Positions 6,816-9,366 of a stretch of DNA of 9,366 nucleotides are shown in pieces. This DNA is from Mariprofundaceae bacterium. GTDB taxonomy: Bacteria; Pseudomonadota; Zetaproteobacteria; Mariprofundales; Mariprofundaceae. Position numbers and translations under genes: made by a program. Where the stretch lies: contig JAUZQP010000131.1 of NCBI GenBank assembly GCA_030950965.1, positions 1 through 9,366 on the forward strand, given 5' to 3'. Numbering within the stretch: position 1 is the stretch's first letter; each line of letters starts with the position of its first letter. The notes below the pieces were generated by a model. It worked only from the letters and a program-made list of their open reading frames with translations, was not told where the DNA came from and did no database searches.

Positions 6816-7985
6816 ATGTTTGCGATGCCTAACATGGATAAAAATTTACGCATCTATGTGCATATTCCTTATTGTGCGCATAAATGCCATTACTGTGATT
6901 TTAATTCCCATGTACGCAAGCAAATTGACTGGGATGGTTGGCTGGCGGCGGTGTCTGCTGAGCTGCGTTACCGTGCCACCGAGCAGCGCCCTGTTGCCAG
7001 TGTTTTTATCGGCGGTGGTACACCATCGCTAGCACCAGCGGCAACCATTGCCAGCCTGCTACAATGCATGCGCGATACGCTTCCATTATTGGATGATGCT
7101 GAAATCACCATGGAAGCGAACCCTGGCACAGCCGATGCAGGTCGTTTCTATGGTTACCACGCTGCGGGTGTGAACCGTTTATCCATCGGTGTGCAAAGTT
7201 TGCATAACGAGGAACTGCGCTGGTTAGAACGCATTCACGATGCCGATCAAGCCAAGCAAGCGTTTTCTTTGGCGCGTAGTGCAGGTTTTGATAATATCAA
7301 TCTTGACCTGATGTATGCCTTGCCCAGTCAATCTTGGCAGCAGTGGCAAGCCAGTTTACAACAAGCTATTGCTTTACAACCCGATCACCTATCGTGCTAC
7401 CAGTTAACGGTCGAAGTCAACACCCGCTTGGCAGTGATGCACGCCAATAACCCCGACATGGATTGGCCAGAAGAATCCTTAGCTTGTCGCTTTTTTCAAA
7501 GTACCCGTGAACTGCTTGCCGCAGCAGGTTATGCTGCGTATGAAATATCCAACTACGCCCGCGCTGGTCACCATTGCCGCCATAACGATGGCTATTGGCG
7601 TTACGATGATTATATCGGCATCGGCCCAGGCGCGGCAGGCAAACATGACACCAACGATGGCGGGGTATACCGCTACAGCAATATGCGTTCGCCAGAAAAA
7701 TACATCGAACAAGCCACCCAAACAGGGCACGCTGTCGCCGATGATGAACAACTCACCGCCGCCGAAGCCGCTCGCGAAGCCTTTTGGCTGGGCTTGCGTC
7801 GTCAGCAAGGTGTCGAACACGCGCCCTACCGTGCTCGCTTTGGCGATAGCTTATTACAACAACAACGCCACGCCTGCCGCAAATGGCAAGCTAACGGCAA
7901 CATCATCGACGACGAACAACACACCGCTATCCACGATCAAGGTTGGTTGCTGGCCGATGAAATAGCAGCCAGTGTATTTGAATAA
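6816..7985 (+). CDS. hemW: radical SAM heme chaperone HemW
   Basis: HemW is a radical-SAM protein related to coproporphyrinogen III dehydrogenase HemN. It binds heme and hands it to respiratory membrane proteins, and is often misnamed coproporphyrinogen oxidase. From ATG 6816 it has 389 residues, a usual length. The [4Fe-4S] motif CX3CX2C is C20, C24, C27 (YCAHKCHYCDFNSH). SAM-site elements are GGGTPS (66–71), MEANPGT (99–105) and RLSIGVQS (121–128). The HemW-type HNDGYWRYDDYIGIGPGAAG follows at 256–275, and a HemN C-terminal domain completes it. ATG 6834 is an alternative start; a TTG at 6795 lies inside the repeat and is unlikely. The SD is weak (GTGGA) and lies in the repeat arm. The common gammaproteobacterial partner rdgB is not upstream. 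Confidence 0.95.
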   Translation: MFAMPNMDKNLRIYVHIPYCAHKCHYCDFNSHVRKQIDWDGWLAAVSAELRYRATEQRPVASVFIGGGTPSLAPAATIASLLQCMRDTLPLLDDAEITMEANPGTADAGRFYGYHAAGVNRLSIGVQSLHNEELRWLERIHDADQAKQAFSLARSAGFDNINLDLMYALPSQSWQQWQASLQQAIALQPDHLSCYQLTVEVNTRLAVMHANNPDMDWPEESLACRFFQSTRELLAAAGYAAYEISNYARAGHHCRHNDGYWRYDDYIGIGPGAAGKHDTNDGGVYRYSNMRSPEKYIEQATQTGHAVADDEQLTAAEAAREAFWLGLRRQQGVEHAPYRARFGDSLLQQQRHACRKWQANGNIIDDEQHTAIHDQGWLLADEIAASVFE

Positions 7986-8551
7986 GCAACTTTCGGTTTA
8001 TATGCAATCACCGTGACGGCTTCCCTTTTAAGACGGGACAGGCATCAAAATCAATAGGTTATAGATATTCTGAAGAGGGGCATGCGCTTGCAAAGCGCTG
8101 AGGTTTAGTCCACAGATGAACACGGATAAACACAGATAAGAGTGAATGATTGCAGCTCACCCCGATGTAGTCTCGCTTACTGTATGGTTGTGACGTAAGG
8201 TAACTCGCAAGAAATAACCTACCAAAATCGCGCAGGGTTTTTGTTCCGCATCAAGGCGCAAAAAGCAAAGCATAGCTTGCTATGTAAGCTTTTTTGCAAC
8301 GCCGATGCTGGGCAAAAAGACAAGCTAGTTTGGTGGGTTATTTCTTGCGAGTTACCTAAGCTACAAGTAGCCATACGGATTGCCGGCACAAGATCTTTTT
8401 CATCATCTGTGTTTATCCGTGTTCATCTGTGGATAAAATATTGAACTTAGAGACACATGCCTCCTTCGTATCCAGGAAAGATGCTGAGTGCAAAAAAATA
8501 CTTTGTCGTTCCTTTTTTGTCCCGTCTTAAACGGGAAGCCCACTATTCTAA
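7986..8551. other. gene-free stretch after hemW
   Basis: There is no protein gene or RNA gene that I can recognise. Short open frames lack SDs and run across the palindrome arms. No canonical rho-independent terminator (GC stem plus T-run) follows hemW; the small perfect hairpin GCGCTTGCAAAGCGC (8084–8098) has no T-run. The whole stretch is explained by the nested palindrome apart from about 30 bases at the left edge and 11 at the right. Confidence 0.6.
8018..8540. repeat. 523-bp nested palindrome downstream of hemW
   Basis: At least three sets of inverted arms sit concentrically. The outer arms 8018–8040 and 8518–8540 (GGCTTCCC…AAGACGGGACA) match at 22 of 23. The middle arms 8109–8137 and 8405–8433 are a perfect 29-bp inverted copy of the 10-bp-periodic repeat (CACAGATGAA CACGGATAAA). 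The inner arms 8198–8226 and 8329–8357 (AGGTAACTCGCAAGAAATAA…) match at 28 of 29, with weaker symmetry outward to GTATGG/CCATAC (8182, 8376) and inward to a centre near 8277. Even the spacers show some symmetry (GAAGAGGGGCATG at 8072 against CATGCCTCCTTC at 8457). There is no credible coding content. It may be one long decayed palindromic element, or elements inserted into one another. Confidence 0.75.
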
Positions 8552-8555
8552 CCAG

Positions 8556-8715
8556 GAGGCTGTCCGGCAATAGAGACCGTAACGAGAATTTCCCATTTTG
8601 AGTCAGATTTTCTGCCCACTTGAGGCGAATAGCAGGGTATATTTAACGAAAGTGGACAGGAAATGTGGCCAAAATGGGAATTTCGCAGTAGGTCTTTCTA
8701 TTGTCAGACAGCCTG
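8556..8715. repeat. 160-bp palindromic element with GAGGCTGTCC-type ends
   Basis: The left end GAGGCTGTCCGGCAATAGA pairs with the right end, whose inverse is CAGGCTGTCTGACAATAGA. Further inward, ATTTCCCATTTTG pairs with CAAAATGGGAAT, and TTCTGCCCACTT pairs with AAGTGGACAGGAA, giving a nearly full-length stem around a loop of about 28 bases. It is flanked by CCAG (8552–8555) and CTAG (8716–8719), readable as a CTAG target duplication with one change. The first 10 bases of the ends are shared with the 92-bp palindrome at 3386–3477, but the interiors differ. It bounds the truncated group II intron reverse transcriptase. Confidence 0.75.
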
Positions 8716-8719
8716 CTAG

Positions 8720-9231
8720 ACCTGACTGCACCAGCTTATCTTCCAGCGTAGGTATCCCTATCGGGTGTTGTTTCTTGCTGCCAGCCTTCGGAATATATAT
8801 CCGCTTGACTGGTTGAGGAATAAACGCCATCCGATGCAGCTTAGGAACGTGCATGAAATAACTTAAGTATCTTGAACTTGTCTTTTTACCCGTTTCCGTC
8901 GTTGCGCAAACAGTTACATAAAAGGGTTATGCGCCTGTTTTAGCGCCTAGGAAACGACCAAAAATCCTGCGCCCAAGTTGCTCAAGTTAATTCATGCACA
9001 TTCCTTACTAACCAGTTTGGTCAGGTTCTCTTCCAGATTTAACGCGTACTCCTCTTTGGTTACCTGATCGATACCTGCTACGGCATTGTCCTTCAGCCGC
9101 ATAAAGCATCCCCACAACATCTCCTTCGTCATCAGATGAAGCAAACTTGTAAACTGACACGATGAATCCTTGCGAGCCTTCTCCGCCATTCGACAAAGTT
9201 TCGTTTCTACACTTTCTTCGCTACTGCGCAC
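8720..9231 (-). pseudogene. group II intron reverse transcriptase/maturase, truncated and interrupted
   Basis: The minus strand encodes the N-terminal part of an LtrA-type reverse transcriptase. From a GTG at 9229–9231 come SVETKLCRMAEKARKD, CQFTSLLHLM and the AGIDQVTKEEYALNLEENL motif. After an interruption come KLHRMAFIPQPVKRIYIPK and HPIGIPTLEDKLVQ (RT blocks 0–2). The YADD catalytic block, thumb, maturase X and endonuclease domains are missing: similarity stops after KLVQ, at the CTAG-type palindrome. A 161-bp element (8844–9004) splits the remainder and introduces a TGA right after LVSKECA. Removing that element plus one TTA joins LVSK to LHRM in frame. The true start may lie slightly upstream (an in-phase frame extends to a TGA near 9255). 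Non-functional. Confidence 0.85.
8844..9004. mobile_element. 161-bp miniature inverted-repeat element
   Basis: Terminal inverted repeats: GGAACGTGCATGAAATAACTT-type on the left and the inverse of GGAATGTGCATGAATTAACTT-type on the right (19 of 21 match), flanked on both sides by TTA (8841–8843 and 9005–9007). The interior is also palindromic: GTTTCC…GCGCAAACAG pairs with CTGTTTTAGCGCC…GGAAAC. There is no ORF. It interrupts the reverse transcriptase fragment, and its precise removal with one TTA restores that frame, which fixes both boundaries. The ends GGAANGTGC recall IS5-group ends, so an IS5-type transposase may have moved it; that link is only from memory. Confidence 0.85.
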
Positions 9232-9366
9232 GATGTGTATTGCCCCTTGCCGATCTCACTATTGTGATTGCCTTTCCTCCAGCAGCATTACCCGCTTTCA
9301 TCAGTACTATTCAATCATCCGACTCCCTGCCTCGCATTTGCCTTCCTTACTTTATTATCGCTTGTC
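9232..9366 (-). ncRNA. probable group II intron RNA segment upstream of the RT
   Basis: Read on the minus strand, this stretch contains GGGAGTCGGATGATTGAATA, then TAGTACTGATGAAAGCGGGT and GGAGGAAAGG, directly before the reverse transcriptase reading frame. This order resembles the intron RNA found just before maturase genes in many bacterial group II introns, as I remember them. No ORF covers it. The 5' end of the intron (a GUGYG-type boundary) is not in the window, and the catalytic 3' domains V/VI are missing on the other side, so the intron would be dead. The call rests on pattern memory and context. Confidence 0.4.

Noticed and set aside
8084..8098. GCGCTTGCAAAGCGC hairpin as the hemW terminator
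   Set aside because: The six-base stem is followed by TGAGGTTTAG, not a T-run, and lies about 100 bases after the stop.
6709..8433. Periodic repeats as a CRISPR array
   Set aside because: The units are 10 bp with no spacers, occur as inverted pairs, and no cas genes are present.
8241..8444. A 67-codon open frame on the plus strand
   Set aside because: It spans the arms and centre of the nested palindrome, lacks an SD and shows no protein-like motif.
1..9366. A complete new defence, toxin or biosynthetic system
   Set aside because: All intact genes are recognised housekeeping genes plus one regulator; the remaining DNA is explained by IS, intron and palindromic element remnants.

Overview
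The window looks like a gammaproteobacterial chromosome segment: well-conserved housekeeping genes sit among decaying mobile DNA. The clues are a split HflK/HflC pair, DapD of E. coli length and type, and the maf–rng adjacency also seen in enterobacteria. A sulfur-oxidiser of the Thiotrichales kind would fit, but that is only a guess; nothing seen fixes the genus.

Layout. (1) Bases 1–679 hold no intact gene: an unrecognised, probably decayed minus-strand reading frame at the left edge, then a broken IS1634-like transposase (about 249–670). (2) Bases 680–3333 are a tight minus-strand operon, hflK–hflC–OmpR-type response regulator, with a 1-base overlap and a 3-base gap. HflKC is the membrane scaffold that controls the FtsH protease. 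The regulator has no kinase beside it. (3) Bases 3334–3706 are the divergent intergenic region, with a 92-bp palindrome flanked by CTAG and a lone extra end of the same kind. (4) Bases 3707–6630 are the plus-strand run dapD–maf–rng (lysine/peptidoglycan precursor synthesis, nucleotide house-cleaning, RNase G), with touching or overlapping ends. (5) Bases 6631–7985 hold hemW behind its own likely sigma70 promoter. Its leader is flanked by an inverted pair of 10-bp-periodic repeats, and the downstream arm contains the ribosome binding site. (6) Bases 7986–8717 are gene-free and dominated by palindromes: a 523-bp nested inverted repeat (8018–8540), then a 160-bp palindrome flanked by CCAG/CTAG. 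(7) Bases 8720–9366 are the minus-strand remains of a group II intron reverse transcriptase. It is split by a 161-bp miniature element with a TTA target duplication and cut off by the CTAG-type palindrome.

No complete previously undescribed defence, secretion or biosynthetic system is visible. What deserves attention is the set of small non-autonomous palindromic elements (at least three kinds), the possible SD-masking hairpin in the hemW leader, and the unusual coupling of an orphan response regulator to hflKC.
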